Below, one piece after another: positions 18,473 through 28,600 of a stretch of 64,000 nucleotides of DNA. The DNA is from Variimorphobacter saccharofermentans. GTDB lineage: Bacteria > Bacillota > Clostridia > Lachnospirales > Lachnospiraceae. The stretch lies in NCBI RefSeq assembly GCF_014174405.1, contig NZ_JACEGA010000001.1:124001-188000 (forward strand), written 5' to 3'. Made by a program: the position numbers and the translations under genes. Each line of letters opens with the position of its first letter. Position 1 is the first letter of the stretch. The notes below the pieces were generated by a model, which saw only the letters and a program-made list of their open reading frames with translations, was not told where the DNA came from and searched no databases.

Positions 18473-19654
18473 TTAATTTGCAAAGTGACCTTGTCCATAT
18501 TCCTTCAGTATGTTCTGAATGCGTTCAACCGGATTCAGTAAAGCGCTGATACTATTATCATGATTTAAGGTATCAATAATCAGAGCGATATACTTGCTCA
18601 TATCTGCACTGATATAATACGGCTTCGTTAAAAGCTCCGGTGTCTGATAGGTAAGATTTGTTGTAATCAGGCGATAAATTAAGCCCTTTTCATATGCATC
18701 ATCAAACTTGGCAAGACCATTGGTAAATATACCGAAGGTTGCTGCTACGAAGATACGGTTAGCTTTTCTTCGCTTTAATTCGGTTGCTACATCCAGGATG
18801 CTTTCGCCCGAGGAAATCATATCATCCACAATCAGGATATCTTTGCCTTCCAGATCGGAACCAAGAAATTCATGTGCTACAATGGGATTACGTCCGTTTA
18901 CAATCTTGGTATAGTCACGTCTCTTATAGAACATACCCATATCAAGGCCTAAGACGTTGGCAAAATACACGGCTCTTGACATGCCGCCTTCATCCGGGCT
19001 GATTACCATCATGTGTTTTGAGTCAAATCGAATGTCAGGAACATTATGAAGCATTGCTTTTATGAATTGATAATTTGGTGCAACGGTTTCCAGACTTTTC
19101 AGCGGGATAGCATTTTGCACTCTAGGATCATGAGCATCAAAGGTGATAATACTATCAACGCCCATGTGTGTAAGTTCCTGAAGCGCCAATGCACAGTCTA
19201 AGGATTCCCTGGAGGTGCGTCTATGCTGTCTGCCTTCATAGAGGTAAGGCATAATTACTGTAATACGTTTGGCTTTTCCACCGACTGCCGCTATGATTCT
19301 TTTTAAATCCTGGTAGTGGTCATCCGGTGACATGTGATTCATATGTCCGCAAACGGTGTAGGTCATGCTGTAGTTTGTCACATCCACGAGTAAATATAAA
19401 TCGGCTCCTCGAACGGATTCTTTGATTTGCCCCTTTGCTTCTCCGGTGCCAAATCTAGGACAGCATGCATTTAATAAATAAGAATCTCTTTGATAGCCAT
19501 AGAATGCAATGGTTCCTTTGTGCTCACTTTCCCTTGCATTACGCCATTCTACGAGATAGTCATTTACGTGCTGACCCATGACTTTGCTGCTCTCCAGAGC
19601 AATGATACCAAGGGGCCCTACAGGTATCGTTTCTACAATCTTCTCTTGTGACAT
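18473..19654 (-). CDS. prs: Ribose-phosphate pyrophosphokinase
   Basis: A 393-residue PRPP synthetase that makes 5-phosphoribosyl diphosphate for purine, pyrimidine, NAD, His and Trp synthesis. Visible motifs include the flexible loop GRQHRRTSRES, the PRPP-site signature VDDMISSGES and SPDEGGMSRA. It is about 75 residues longer than the classical 315-residue enzyme, with a longer N-terminal half; long forms are common in Lachnospiraceae. Start chosen at ATG 19654 because GGAGGG lies 8 nt before it; the longer frame starts inside this ribosome site. Confidence 0.9.
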   Translation of the reverse strand: MSQEKIVETIPVGPLGIIALESSKVMGQHVNDYLVEWRNARESEHKGTIAFYGYQRDSYLLNACCPRFGTGEAKGQIKESVRGADLYLLVDVTNYSMTYTVCGHMNHMSPDDHYQDLKRIIAAVGGKAKRITVIMPYLYEGRQHRRTSRESLDCALALQELTHMGVDSIITFDAHDPRVQNAIPLKSLETVAPNYQFIKAMLHNVPDIRFDSKHMMVISPDEGGMSRAVYFANVLGLDMGMFYKRRDYTKIVNGRNPIVAHEFLGSDLEGKDILIVDDMISSGESILDVATELKRRKANRIFVAATFGIFTNGLAKFDDAYEKGLIYRLITTNLTYQTPELLTKPYYISADMSKYIALIIDTLNHDNSISALLNPVERIQNILKEYGQGHFAN

Positions 19655-19701
19655 TAGATTTCCCTCCATAGAATTATAGATTGGTTACAAAAGCCATTAA
19701 A

Positions 19702-19730
19702 GTTATACCATTATATATTTGTTAAGTCAA
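19702..19730 (-). promoter_or_regulatory. prs promoter
   Basis: On the minus strand TTGACT (19730-19725), a 17-nt spacer and TATAAC (19707-19702) form a sigma-A type promoter about 45 bp before the prs start. Confidence 0.65.
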
Positions 19731-19758
19731 GAAGCTTTTGCTTAGTTCAATAACATAA

Positions 19759-20763
19759 TTATTCTGAATTCGATTGATGAACTGCTTTATGTAGGCGAAT
19801 ATCTTTTCCGACAATTCGTTGTACAGAGAAACTGCTGACAATACGTGAAAAGATTCGCTCACCATAGGTTGAGTTGATATTGGGGAGTGATAAATTCGTC
19901 GAAATTAAAGTGGATTTTTGCTTTAATAAACGTTCGTTTATAATAAGATATAATTGGGAGTTCGTAAAGGAATTATTCATTTCCGTGCCCAAGTCATCAA
20001 TAATCAGAAGATCACAGTCCAATATATATTCAAATTGGTTGGACGCAGCGGAACCATCCTCTTCCTTGTTGAATTTATGCTTTTCCAATATATCAAATAA
20101 ACGAAAAGCGGTTAAGTAGATAACTGTATAACCGCGATTTAAGAGCTCTCTGGCTATGCAGTTTGCTAGAAAAGTTTTGCCGACACCGGTGTTACCAAGG
20201 AGTAACAGATTGTCATGCTTTTTATGAAAATGCCGAATAAAGGATTTGCTATAGGCAACAACCTTCTGCATGTTGGAAAGCTGGGATAAACCGGTTGTCT
20301 CATCAATAATATCATCTGAATAGTATTGGAAAGAAAATGTATTAAAGTTTTCTCTGGCAATAATTTCTCGTATATTTGAATCGGAATACATGAGATCTGC
20401 AATTGCCTGTTTAAAGCAATTACATTTTTCATTGCCAATAAATCCGGTATCCTTGCATTTTTCACACTGATATTGCATATCCAGATAATTCTCCGGTAAA
20501 CCATGGGTAAGCAGAAGAGAAATTTTCTTTCTCTCCAGTTCATTAATATTTTCTTTTAAATCCTTCAATCCGGTATCATCGCCTAAGAGTGCCATCCGTC
20601 CACTTCTGGCAGATAAGGAGATAATAGAATCCTCCAACTCCTTTAGTTCCGGTATTAATCGAAAGGCTTCCTGCCTACGAATATCCAGTTCATGCTTATT
20701 CTGAAGAATCTTACCATCATATTCACGCAAAATCTGATTGTATTGGTCATTTTTTAATGCCAT
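19759..20763 (-). CDS. DnaI/DnaC-like helicase-loader ATPase
   Basis: A 334-residue AAA+ ATPase related to DnaI and DnaC, which load the replicative helicase. The N-terminal part is helical, followed by a zinc-finger-like CEKCKDTGF with a later CNC at about residues 98-115. Walker A is GNTGVGKTF near 190 and Walker B is LLIIDDLGTE. It starts 15 bp after the stop of the DnaD-like gene, so the two form an operon, as expected for primosome proteins. Confidence 0.88.
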   Translation of the reverse strand: MALKNDQYNQILREYDGKILQNKHELDIRRQEAFRLIPELKELEDSIISLSARSGRMALLGDDTGLKDLKENINELERKKISLLLTHGLPENYLDMQYQCEKCKDTGFIGNEKCNCFKQAIADLMYSDSNIREIIARENFNTFSFQYYSDDIIDETTGLSQLSNMQKVVAYSKSFIRHFHKKHDNLLLLGNTGVGKTFLANCIARELLNRGYTVIYLTAFRLFDILEKHKFNKEEDGSAASNQFEYILDCDLLIIDDLGTEMNNSFTNSQLYLIINERLLKQKSTLISTNLSLPNINSTYGERIFSRIVSSFSVQRIVGKDIRLHKAVHQSNSE

Positions 20764-20778
20764 AGCATTCGATCTCCT

Positions 20779-21855
20779 TTAAAAGCCTTTGTTTAACAAC
20801 TTACGCTCCAATTCCTCGTAATCCTGTGCGGTGTAGGTTCTTTGCGGAAACTGATTGAATTTATTTGTAGCGGGCTTGCTCATGGGGGTAACCTTGTTGT
20901 TCTGATTTTTACTCCCTTTGGAGAATTCCTCATCAAGCCTTGCAATGTCAGCAGTGCTTTTCACGTCCTTCTTAAACCAGGTCTCGAGAATTTTGTCCGT
21001 ATATTTGAAGTCCGGTTTTTGAGTCCGTAATATAGTTCGGTCACAGGCTTCCTTAATGATTTCATCGGAAAATCCAAAGACTTCAACCCATTTTGTGATA
21101 TATTGCCGTTCGATTTGTCCTGGTGCACGATTTAATCCGAAGGCTCTGTTTACGGTGTTAAAATGATCATTATAGGAGGCAGTGGCGGTTTTCGCTTTTT
21201 CCTCGGTATCGATACCTTCTTCAGCCCAGGTCAGTGCAACAGCCTCGATATAGGCTGCATTTTTCTTGCCCTTGGATACACAGTATTCATATAAATACAT
21301 AATTAATTCTGCAGAAAAATGCAATTCCTCATAGAGGTAGAGAATCAACTGCAGATCCATTGGCTTTAACGGACGATCCAGATAGATCTCTACAATATGC
21401 ATGGCCCATTTTATCTCATCATTATTGGTTAATTGGGCAATCCTCTCAGCAGAATAGCTCTTTCTGCTGGCAGGCTTTGAATCGGTATGTATACTGACTG
21501 CGATTTCGTCCAATTCCGAATCGAAATCAGGTAATTGCTGGGGTTTATTACTCATGGTATGAAGATCCATCAAATGAATGGATGTAATTTCTTTTTGAGA
21601 ATTTCTCGTCAGTCTGAGAATGTTCATTTTCTCCCAGTAATTAAGTGCTCTAAGGATGTCTTTTTCCGTATTTTCCAGACGATCGGCAATGGAGGAGACG
21701 GATAATTCCGTAAAATTTCCCGAATAACAACGAAGCAGATAGAGATAAACCTTAACATATGCACCGTTCGCAGACGGCATAAATTGATCAATAAAGATAT
21801 TTGGGATGATGGTGACATCGGAAATACCTTCCGCATGTAAAGAAATTTGACTCAC
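20779..21855 (-). CDS. dnaD: DnaD-like replication initiation protein
   Basis: A 358-residue DnaB/DnaD-domain protein. The N-terminal winged helix covers about 20-110 and DnaD-like C-terminal domains about 130-300. DnaD remodels DNA and acts with DnaI in primosome assembly. The start is taken as GTG 21855 because AAGGAGG precedes it by 8 nt; the open frame extends further upstream to 21906 without a ribosome site and past the probable transcription start. A cluster of DnaA boxes lies directly upstream. Confidence 0.85.
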   Translation of the reverse strand: MSQISLHAEGISDVTIIPNIFIDQFMPSANGAYVKVYLYLLRCYSGNFTELSVSSIADRLENTEKDILRALNYWEKMNILRLTRNSQKEITSIHLMDLHTMSNKPQQLPDFDSELDEIAVSIHTDSKPASRKSYSAERIAQLTNNDEIKWAMHIVEIYLDRPLKPMDLQLILYLYEELHFSAELIMYLYEYCVSKGKKNAAYIEAVALTWAEEGIDTEEKAKTATASYNDHFNTVNRAFGLNRAPGQIERQYITKWVEVFGFSDEIIKEACDRTILRTQKPDFKYTDKILETWFKKDVKSTADIARLDEEFSKGSKNQNNKVTPMSKPATNKFNQFPQRTYTAQDYEELERKLLNKGF

Positions 21856-21906
21856 TTGCTTTACCTCCTTCTTTTGCCATTGGCAAGTATCTCTTTCGCC
21901 AGACAC

Positions 21907-21935
21907 ATTATAGCACAGATCAATCTTTCTGGAAA
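21907..21935 (-). promoter_or_regulatory. dnaD-dnaI promoter
   Basis: Minus strand: TTTCCA (21935-21930), 17-nt spacer, TATAAT (21912-21907). The transcription start would fall near 21900, which supports the downstream GTG start of dnaD. The DnaA-box cluster begins 37 bp upstream of the -35. Confidence 0.7.
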
Positions 21936-21971
21936 TAGCCTATTTTATGGCACTTCAGCCACATGAGAAAA

Positions 21972-22164
21972 TGTGGATACTGTGGATACTGTGGATGAAA
22001 TAGGAAGAAAAGGCTGTAAATATATGTAAAAACCCATTTAAAGATGGCACTGACAAGAACATTATGGATAAAAAGTCTATATTTGTAGAATGTGTAGGAA
22101 GAAAAAAAGTATCCACAGCATTATTCACATAAAATGTTGATAATACTGTGGATATTGTGGATAA
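21972..22164. promoter_or_regulatory. Cluster of DnaA-box-like 9-mers
   Basis: Seven copies close to TTATCCACA within 193 bp. Three lie head to tail with no gap: TGTGGATAC (21972), TGTGGATAC (21981), TGTGGATGA (21990). Two are in the other orientation: GTATCCACA (22109) and TTATTCACA (22121). Two more are abutting: TGTGGATAT (22147) and TGTGGATAA (22156), the last a perfect consensus on the minus strand. The cluster fills the gap between murC and the dnaD promoter. Confidence 0.75.
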
Positions 22165-23568
22165 TTAGAGTCCCAACAGGTTTTCGCCCACGGAGACTAT
22201 ATCTCCGGCACCCATTGTTATCAACAGGTCACCGTTCATACAATTTTGCAATAAAAATGATTCAATTTCATCAAAGCAGGGAAAATAATAAACCTCTTTT
22301 CCCAATTTCTCTAATTCAGATGCTAAATCCTTTGATGATATATCGCCGGGGTTCTTCTCCCTTGCAGCGTAGATATCAGCGAGTACTATTTTGTCAGCCA
22401 ATGATAAGGCATTTGCGAATTCTTTCAAGTGATTACGTGTTCTGGTATAGGTATGCGGCTGAAATACACACCAAAGCTTTTTGTGAGGATATGTCTGAGC
22501 CGCAGTCAAGGTGGCGGTTACTTCTGTGGGATGATGTGCATAATCGTCAAGGATGGTGATACCGCCAATCTCTCCTTTATATTCAAAACGCCTTTTTGAA
22601 TTATGGAAGGAGGAAAACGCCCGCTTTATTACATCAATTGATATACCACTTTCGATGGATACGCCAATTGCAGGAAGGGAATTCGATACATTATGTAGTC
22701 CATTGCAGTTTAACGAAATCCGGTCAATGAATTGACCACGGTAATACAAATCATAGCTACCATTTCCCTGCTTATCAAATTCAATACGGTCAGCGCAAAT
22801 ATCATAGGAACTGTCACTTTTACGATAGGCAGGATCAATAATGCCGTAGGTTAATACCTCACATACAAGGTCCGATGTTATCTCCTCGTAATTAGGAATT
22901 TCACCGTTGATAAACAGCTGCCCGTTCTCCGGAAGACGTTTGGCAAAGGCATGGAAGGAATTGCGGATATCCTGCAGATCCTTAAAGAAGTCCAAATGAT
23001 CCGCATCAATATTCAATATAATACTGCGTCTGGGGTAGAACTCCAGAAAGGTATTGGTATATTCGCAGGCTTCCGTTATAAAATGCTCTGATTTACCCAT
23101 ACGGATATTGCCTCCAATAGCATCCAGGATGCCTCCCACGGAAATGGTAGGGTCAAGCTGGCCCTCCATAAAAATAGAAGAAACCATAGAGGTTGTAGTG
23201 GTCTTACCATGGGTACCGGATACGGCGATTGCATTATTGAAATTCAGCATTATCTGCCCTATCATCTCAGCACGGTTTAATAATGGAATACCCCGTCTTT
23301 TTACCTCCATAAGCTCTTCGTTATCTTCCGCAATTGCGGCAGTATATACGACTACCTCAATATCTGAAGTGATGTTACTGGCACGTTGTCCTAAGTAAAA
23401 CTTAATTCCAAGGTCCGACAGATGATCTGTAATTTTGCTTTGGTGAGCATCTGAGCCGCTAACAATGTAACCTTGAGTATGTAAATATTCAGCAAATCCG
23501 CTCATACTAATACCGCCGATGCCAATAAAATGTATTCGGCAAGGCTTGTCGAAATCTATTTTATACAT
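22165..23568 (-). CDS. murC: UDP-N-acetylmuramate--L-alanine ligase
   Basis: A 467-residue Mur ligase, usual length for MurC, that adds L-Ala to UDP-MurNAc in the cytoplasm. The Rossmann-like N-terminus has HFIGIGGISMSG. The ATP site is SGTHGKTTT near 112-122. The central domain has EACEYTNTFL and the C-terminal ligase domain has DDYAHHPTE. It is a single gene unit here with its own promoter, ending against the DnaA-box cluster. Confidence 0.96.
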   Translation of the reverse strand: MYKIDFDKPCRIHFIGIGGISMSGFAEYLHTQGYIVSGSDAHQSKITDHLSDLGIKFYLGQRASNITSDIEVVVYTAAIAEDNEELMEVKRRGIPLLNRAEMIGQIMLNFNNAIAVSGTHGKTTTTSMVSSIFMEGQLDPTISVGGILDAIGGNIRMGKSEHFITEACEYTNTFLEFYPRRSIILNIDADHLDFFKDLQDIRNSFHAFAKRLPENGQLFINGEIPNYEEITSDLVCEVLTYGIIDPAYRKSDSSYDICADRIEFDKQGNGSYDLYYRGQFIDRISLNCNGLHNVSNSLPAIGVSIESGISIDVIKRAFSSFHNSKRRFEYKGEIGGITILDDYAHHPTEVTATLTAAQTYPHKKLWCVFQPHTYTRTRNHLKEFANALSLADKIVLADIYAAREKNPGDISSKDLASELEKLGKEVYYFPCFDEIESFLLQNCMNGDLLITMGAGDIVSVGENLLGL

Positions 23569-23617
23569 AGTACACTTCCTATTCTATTTTTTTCATCAAA
23601 TGCGTTTTCTATCTGCT

Positions 23618-23645
23618 ATTATAACCTTTTTCATATAAAATACAA
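23618..23645 (-). promoter_or_regulatory. murC promoter
   Basis: Minus strand: TTGTAT (23645-23640), 16-nt spacer, TATAAT (23623-23618), about 50 bp before the murC start. The remaining stretch to 23890 is very AT-rich and shows no gene. Confidence 0.6.
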
Positions 23646-23895
23646 TAAAAAAATCGTATATACAGAATTTCGCAATTATATTATGCCTTCTGTTTGTAAT
23701 AGAGAGGGGCTTATTTCCTATTTCTAAGGGCTGATTTTTTTACAACATATTTAAATTATATTCAAAAATACAAATCAAAATGCATGGCTAAGCTAAAAAA
23801 TAGTTAAAAAATAAACTTTTTTGCTTCAAAATGTGTAAACATTATTAAATATTACATAAAAAACTCAATTTAATTGGATTTTTTCGTAAATATTA

Positions 23896-23924
23896 TTCAC
23901 ATTTCTGAAAATATATGGTATAAT
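23896..23924 (+). promoter_or_regulatory. spoVG promoter
   Basis: TTCACA (23896-23901), 17-nt spacer, TATAAT (23919-23924): a strong sigma-A type promoter giving a leader of roughly 165 nt before spoVG. In B. subtilis spoVG is driven by SigH; I do not see a clear SigH site here. Confidence 0.75.
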
Positions 23925-23973
23925 GCTTACAAAGTTCCATACGTGTTAGGTTTCGAAGGTAAAAGGACATACT

Positions 23974-24001
23974 TTTCTACGATTTGTAGACATCGTAGAA
24001 A
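23974..24001 (+). other. Hairpin in the spoVG leader
   Basis: TTTCTACGAT (23974-23983) and ATCGTAGAAA (23992-24001) form a perfect 10-bp stem with an 8-nt loop. It lies about 70 nt into the untranslated leader and lacks a T-run, so it is not a simple terminator. TTTTCTACATAC recurs at about 24039, giving a possible alternative pairing. Confidence 0.5.
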
Positions 24002-24097
24002 CATTATGGCATTAGTAACTGGGAAAAGTAAATGCTAGTTTTCTACATACTTTTTCTAATGAACTAACGATAAAATTGACAGAAGGGGGACCATGCT

Positions 24098-24385
24098 ATG
24101 CAAATTACCGATGTACGCGTACGTAAGGTGAGTAAGGAAGGTAAGATGAAAGCGGTAGTTTCGATTACACTTGATAATGAATTTGTGGTTCATGATATCA
24201 AAGTGATTGAAGGCGACAAGGGACTATTCATCGCAATGCCTAGCCGTAAAGCCGGAGATGGAGAGTACAGAGATATTGCTCATCCGATCAACTCGGATAC
24301 CAGGGATAAGATTCAGAAGATTATTCTTGAGAAGTATGAGATAGCAGCTTTGGAAACAGAAGAAGCAGAAGAAACCGAAGCATAG
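24098..24385 (+). CDS. spoVG: SpoVG, RNA/DNA-binding regulator
   Basis: A 95-residue SpoVG homologue. [11 protein letters not shown] opens the protein, and the conserved FIAMPSRK and the DIAHPIN segment are present, followed by an acidic Glu/Ala tail. SpoVG is a small nucleic-acid-binding global regulator tied to sporulation, septation and virulence in Firmicutes. It is monocistronic with its own promoter, a long leader, and a highly structured 3' region. AGAAGGGGG serves as ribosome site. Confidence 0.96.
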   Translation: MQITDVRVRKVSKEGKMKAVVSITLDNEFVVHDIKVIEGDKGLFIAMPSRKAGDGEYRDIAHPINSDTRDKIQKIILEKYEIAALETEEAEETEA

Positions 24386-24396
24386 TAATGCTGAAC

Positions 24397-24501
24397 ATCG
24401 GCAAATGGTGTAGTTCCTTAGGGTATCTTACAGAACGAAACCCCAAGTCCGATATGACAACTACAACGCCCCGCAGATTCATACAGGATCTGCGGGGCGT
24501 T
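24397..24501 (+). ncRNA. Structured 3' region of spoVG: possible pseudoknot plus 14-bp hairpin
   Basis: ATCGG (24397-24401) can pair with CCGAT (24449-24453), and TGTAGTT (24409-24415) with AACTACA (24459-24465). These pairings cross, as in an H-type pseudoknot. GGGT (24421) can pair with ACCC (24440) inside. A perfect 14-bp hairpin follows at once (24465-24478 with 24488-24501, 9-nt loop), ending GGGGCGTT GC without a long U-run. It may be the spoVG terminator, a 3'UTR element or a small RNA. I know no matching family. Confidence 0.45.
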
Positions 24502-24574
24502 GCTTGCTGACCTCTAGAGAACTGTTACGAACATGCTTTTGTAGCAGCTGCTTTTCATAATTACATTAAGGGGC

Positions 24575-24721
24575 TTATGTGATTCCTCTGTTCGAATAAT
24601 TAGTGGTTATTTCTGTTTTATCATTCTCTTTTTCGTTAGTGGACTTTCCTTGAAGTCCGGTCTTCTGTTCATGCTCCTTTTCCTTCTCCTTGCGGTATCT
24701 TTGATTGGATTGCTTGCTCAT
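24575..24721 (-). CDS. Small highly charged hypothetical protein (48 residues)
   Basis: On the minus strand, ATG 24721 is preceded by GGGAGGAG at a spacing of about 4 nt and opens a 48-codon frame ending at TAA 24575. The product starts MSKQSNQRYRKEKEKE and is rich in Lys, Glu, Gln and Asn, with no hydrophobic stretch, so it is probably intrinsically disordered. I do not recognise a family. The size and composition would fit a small spore or stress protein, but this is speculation. It lies between spoVG and pth, opposite to both. Confidence 0.6.
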   Translation of the reverse strand: MSKQSNQRYRKEKEKEHEQKTGLQGKSTNEKENDKTEITTNYSNRGIT

Positions 24722-24983
24722 ATAACTCCTCCCTTCCATTGATTTTGCAATAGTAAATTTGATTAAGATAATAATATATTATTTCAAATTTCATACTACA
24801 TATTCGTATAATAAGGTATACTTAAGATGGAAAATAAATCTTTTCATATTGCCACCTACTCCCAAAACGTATATAATAATATCGCATGTATCAGCGGACA
24901 AAGTGTTGAATAGGAAAGCTTTTCGTGAAAGGGATACGGCATTATTTGATTAGAAAGGCATACATTAGGAAAGGTTTAAATAT

Positions 24984-25568
24984 ATGTACATTATAGTAGG
25001 GTTAGGAAACCCAACGGACAAATATCAGGCGACAAGGCATAATATTGGATGGGATGCGATTACAAGGATATCCGACGATTATCGTATTTCATTGGACTTT
25101 AAGAAGCATAAGGCAATCTGCGGAACAGGGTATATTGAGGGAACGAAAGTAATTATTGCCCAGCCGGTTACCTATATGAACTTAAGCGGAGAAAGTGTCC
25201 GAGAGTTAGTGGATTACTATAAAGTTGCTCCGGAAGAAGTAATCGTAATCTATGACGATATCAGTCTTGAGGTGGGTCAGCTGCGTATCCGGAAAAAAGG
25301 AAGTGCAGGTGGTCATAATGGAATCAAGAGTATTATTCGTCATTTGGGAACCGATGAGTTCCCCAGAATAAAAATCGGTGTAGGGGATAAGCCAAAGGAC
25401 TGGGATTTGGCAGATTATGTTCTGTCGAGATTCCGAGAGGAGGAACAGCCCATCATTCGGGAGGCACTGAAGGACGCGTCCGATGCATGCGGCATGATCA
25501 TTACAGAAGGTATGGATGCGGCTATGAACCGGTATAATAAGAAGAAGACTTCTAAGCAGCAGGAATAA
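24984..25568 (+). CDS. pth: Peptidyl-tRNA hydrolase
   Basis: A 194-residue Pth that releases peptides from stalled peptidyl-tRNA. Conserved motifs: GLGNPTDKYQATRHNIGW near the N-terminus (His20-type catalytic His in RHN), PVTYMNLSGE, VIYDDI and GSAGGHNGIKSI. Length is standard. It is followed after 54 bp by mfd, the same order as in Bacillus and clostridia, so an operon is likely. TATAAT at 24807 may be its promoter. Confidence 0.96.
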   Translation: MYIIVGLGNPTDKYQATRHNIGWDAITRISDDYRISLDFKKHKAICGTGYIEGTKVIIAQPVTYMNLSGESVRELVDYYKVAPEEVIVIYDDISLEVGQLRIRKKGSAGGHNGIKSIIRHLGTDEFPRIKIGVGDKPKDWDLADYVLSRFREEEQPIIREALKDASDACGMIITEGMDAAMNRYNKKKTSKQQE

Positions 25569-25622
25569 CAGCTTCATTATGAATAGGAATAGAATTAAGT
25601 TTTCAAATAGGAGGAAATACTG

Positions 25623-28600
25623 TTGAAAACCTTTACAGCGCCTCTGAAGGAATTAAAGGAATTTAATGATATCAGGGATCATATAAATATGAGAACTTTG
25701 CCGGTACAGGTTACCGGCTGTATTGATTCGCAAAAATGCCATCTGATCCATGGCCTGAGTGAGGACTTTCGTTTTAAAGTGATCGTAACCTATAATGACT
25801 TGAAGGCGAAGGAGATCTACGAGAACTATCGGTTATATGATAAAGAGGTATTCATCTATCCTGCGAAGGATATTATTTTTTATAGTGCAGACATTCATGG
25901 AAATGCAATTGTTCGGGATCGCATTAAAGTTATTAGTCGTATTCTCGAGAAGAAGAATACGACGATTATTGTGACCTTGGATGGTGGTATGGATCGACTT
26001 CTTCCCCTTCCGATGATCAAAGAGCGTATTCTTACTATTAACGCAGAGTCCAGCATTAAGCTGGATCAAATGAGTGAGGTTCTGCTAAGACTGGGATATG
26101 AACGACAGGCTCAGGTTGAGAGCCCGGGAGAGTTTGCAGTCCGTGGCGGAATTATTGACATATTCCCATTAACGGAGGAATCGCCTTATCGTATTGAGCT
26201 GTGGGGAGATGAGATTGATTCTATCCGAACCTTTGATGTGAGTAGCCAGCGTTCCATTGAACAGGTGGATGAGCTGGTAATATACCCGGCTGCGGAGATC
26301 ATTCCGGATGAGGTACGGATGAAGGCCGGATTGAAAAAGCTTGCCGAAGAGGAAAAGGAATATTACAAAAGTCTAAGAGAGAAGTTTAAGACAGAGGAAG
26401 CAGCCAGAATACATCAGATCGTGGCTGAGTTTAAAGAAAATTTGGAGGCCTTTCCGGGTTCCATGGCACTGGAAAGCTATATCAACTATTTTTATGATCA
26501 GACGGTTAGCTTCTTTCAATATTTTGATAATGAGGACACCCTGTTTTTTATTGATGAACCGGGACGGATCGCTGAAAAAGGAGAAGCAGTAGAAACAGAG
26601 TTCCGGGAGGGAATGATCGGTCGTATTGAGAAGGGATATATATTACCCGGTCAAATGGATGTGATCTATGGATACAAAGAGGTTATGGGTATCCTGGCAG
26701 GTAAGAACTCCATTTTGATTAGTACCATGGAGACCAAGAATTCGCTGATTACTCCGAAAAGCAAATATAATTTCACCGTACAGACTGTTGCTTCCTATCA
26801 TAAGAACTTTGATGTACTGGTGAAGGACCTGGAGCGGTGGAAGAAGAATAAATACCGGGTGATATTATTGTCCGGCTCTCGAACCAGGGCCATGCGTCTT
26901 AGTGAGGATTTAAGAGATTTTAATCTCAGTGCATTTTATAGTGATGATATGAATCGTGAATTACAAAGTGGCGAGATCATGGTGGCTTACGGTAATTTAC
27001 GAAGAGGCTTTGAATATCCACTGATTAAATTAGTTATTATCTCGGAAAGCGATATATTCGGATCAGAGAAGAAGAAACGCAAGAAAAAATCCACATATGA
27101 AGGAAATAAGATTCAAAGCTTTACAGAGCTGACACCCGGTGATTATGTGGTACATGAAAATCACGGGCTTGGTATTTATAAGGGTATAGAAAAGATTGAA
27201 GTAGATAAGGTTACGAAGGATTATATTAAGATAGAATATGGCGGTGGAGGCGTGTTGTATATACCAGCAACAGGCCTTGATGTGATTCAGAAATATTCCG
27301 GTGGAGAAGGAAGAAAACCGAAATTAAATAAGCTCAACTCGATTGAATGGAAAAATACCAAGGCAAAGGTAAAAGGAGCTGTTCGGGAAATAGCGAAGGA
27401 TCTGGTAGAACTCTATGCCAGCAGGCAGGAGAAGGTGGGATACCAGTTTAGTCCGGATACAGTATGGCAGAAGGAATTTGAGGAAGCCTTTCCTTATGAG
27501 GAAACCGATGATCAGATCGCTGCTATTGAAGATACCAAACGGGATATGGAGAGTAAGCGAATCATGGATCGTCTGATCTGTGGAGATGTAGGCTATGGAA
27601 AAACAGAAATCGCCATTCGCGCTGCCTTCAAGGCAGTGTCCGATGGGAAACAGGTGGTATTCCTTGTACCAACTACGATTCTCGCACAACAGCATTATAA
27701 TACTCTGGTTCAACGTATGATGGACTATCCGGTGAGCATCGATGTGCTATCCCGTTTTCGTACTCCGGCAGAGCAGAAGAAGACGCTGGAACGCTTAAAG
27801 AAGGGAAGCCTTGATATTGTTGTCGGAACACATCGTGTTCTGTCTGCCGATGTGAAATTCAAGAACCTGGGACTGCTGATTGTGGATGAAGAGCAGCGCT
27901 TTGGAGTTACACACAAGGAAAAGATCAAGCAGCTTAAGAAGGATGTGGATGTTCTTACACTAACGGCTACTCCGATACCGAGAACGCTTCATATGAGCCT
28001 CATTGGCATTCGGGATATGAGTGTGCTTGACGAACCGCCGGTAGACCGTCTTCCGATACAGACCTATGTATTAGAGCATAATGAGGAAATCATCCGGGAA
28101 GCAATTAGTAGAGAGCTTGCCAGAGGTGGACAGGTTTATTATGTATTCAACCGGGTGAATGGTATCGAAGAGGTAGCCAATATGGTGGCGAAGCTGGTAC
28201 CGGAAGCAAATGTCGCATTTGCACATGGAAAAATGAATGAACATACCTTGGAAAAGATCATGTTTGACTTTATATCAGGAGAAATCGATGTGCTTGTTTC
28301 TACGACGATTATTGAGACCGGACTAGATATCTCCAATGTAAATACCATGATTATTGATGATGCAGACCGCCTTGGACTATCCCAGCTCTATCAGCTTCGG
28401 GGCCGTGTGGGACGCTCCAATCGAACAGCATATGCTTTCCTAATGTATCGAAGGGATAAGATGCTGAAGGAGGTAGCGGAGAAGAGATTACACGCCATCA
28501 AGGAATTCACGGAGCTAGGATCCGGCTTCAAGATCGCAATGCGGGATCTGGAGATTCGCGGCGCCGGTAATCTTCTGGGTGCAGAACAGAGCGGACATAT

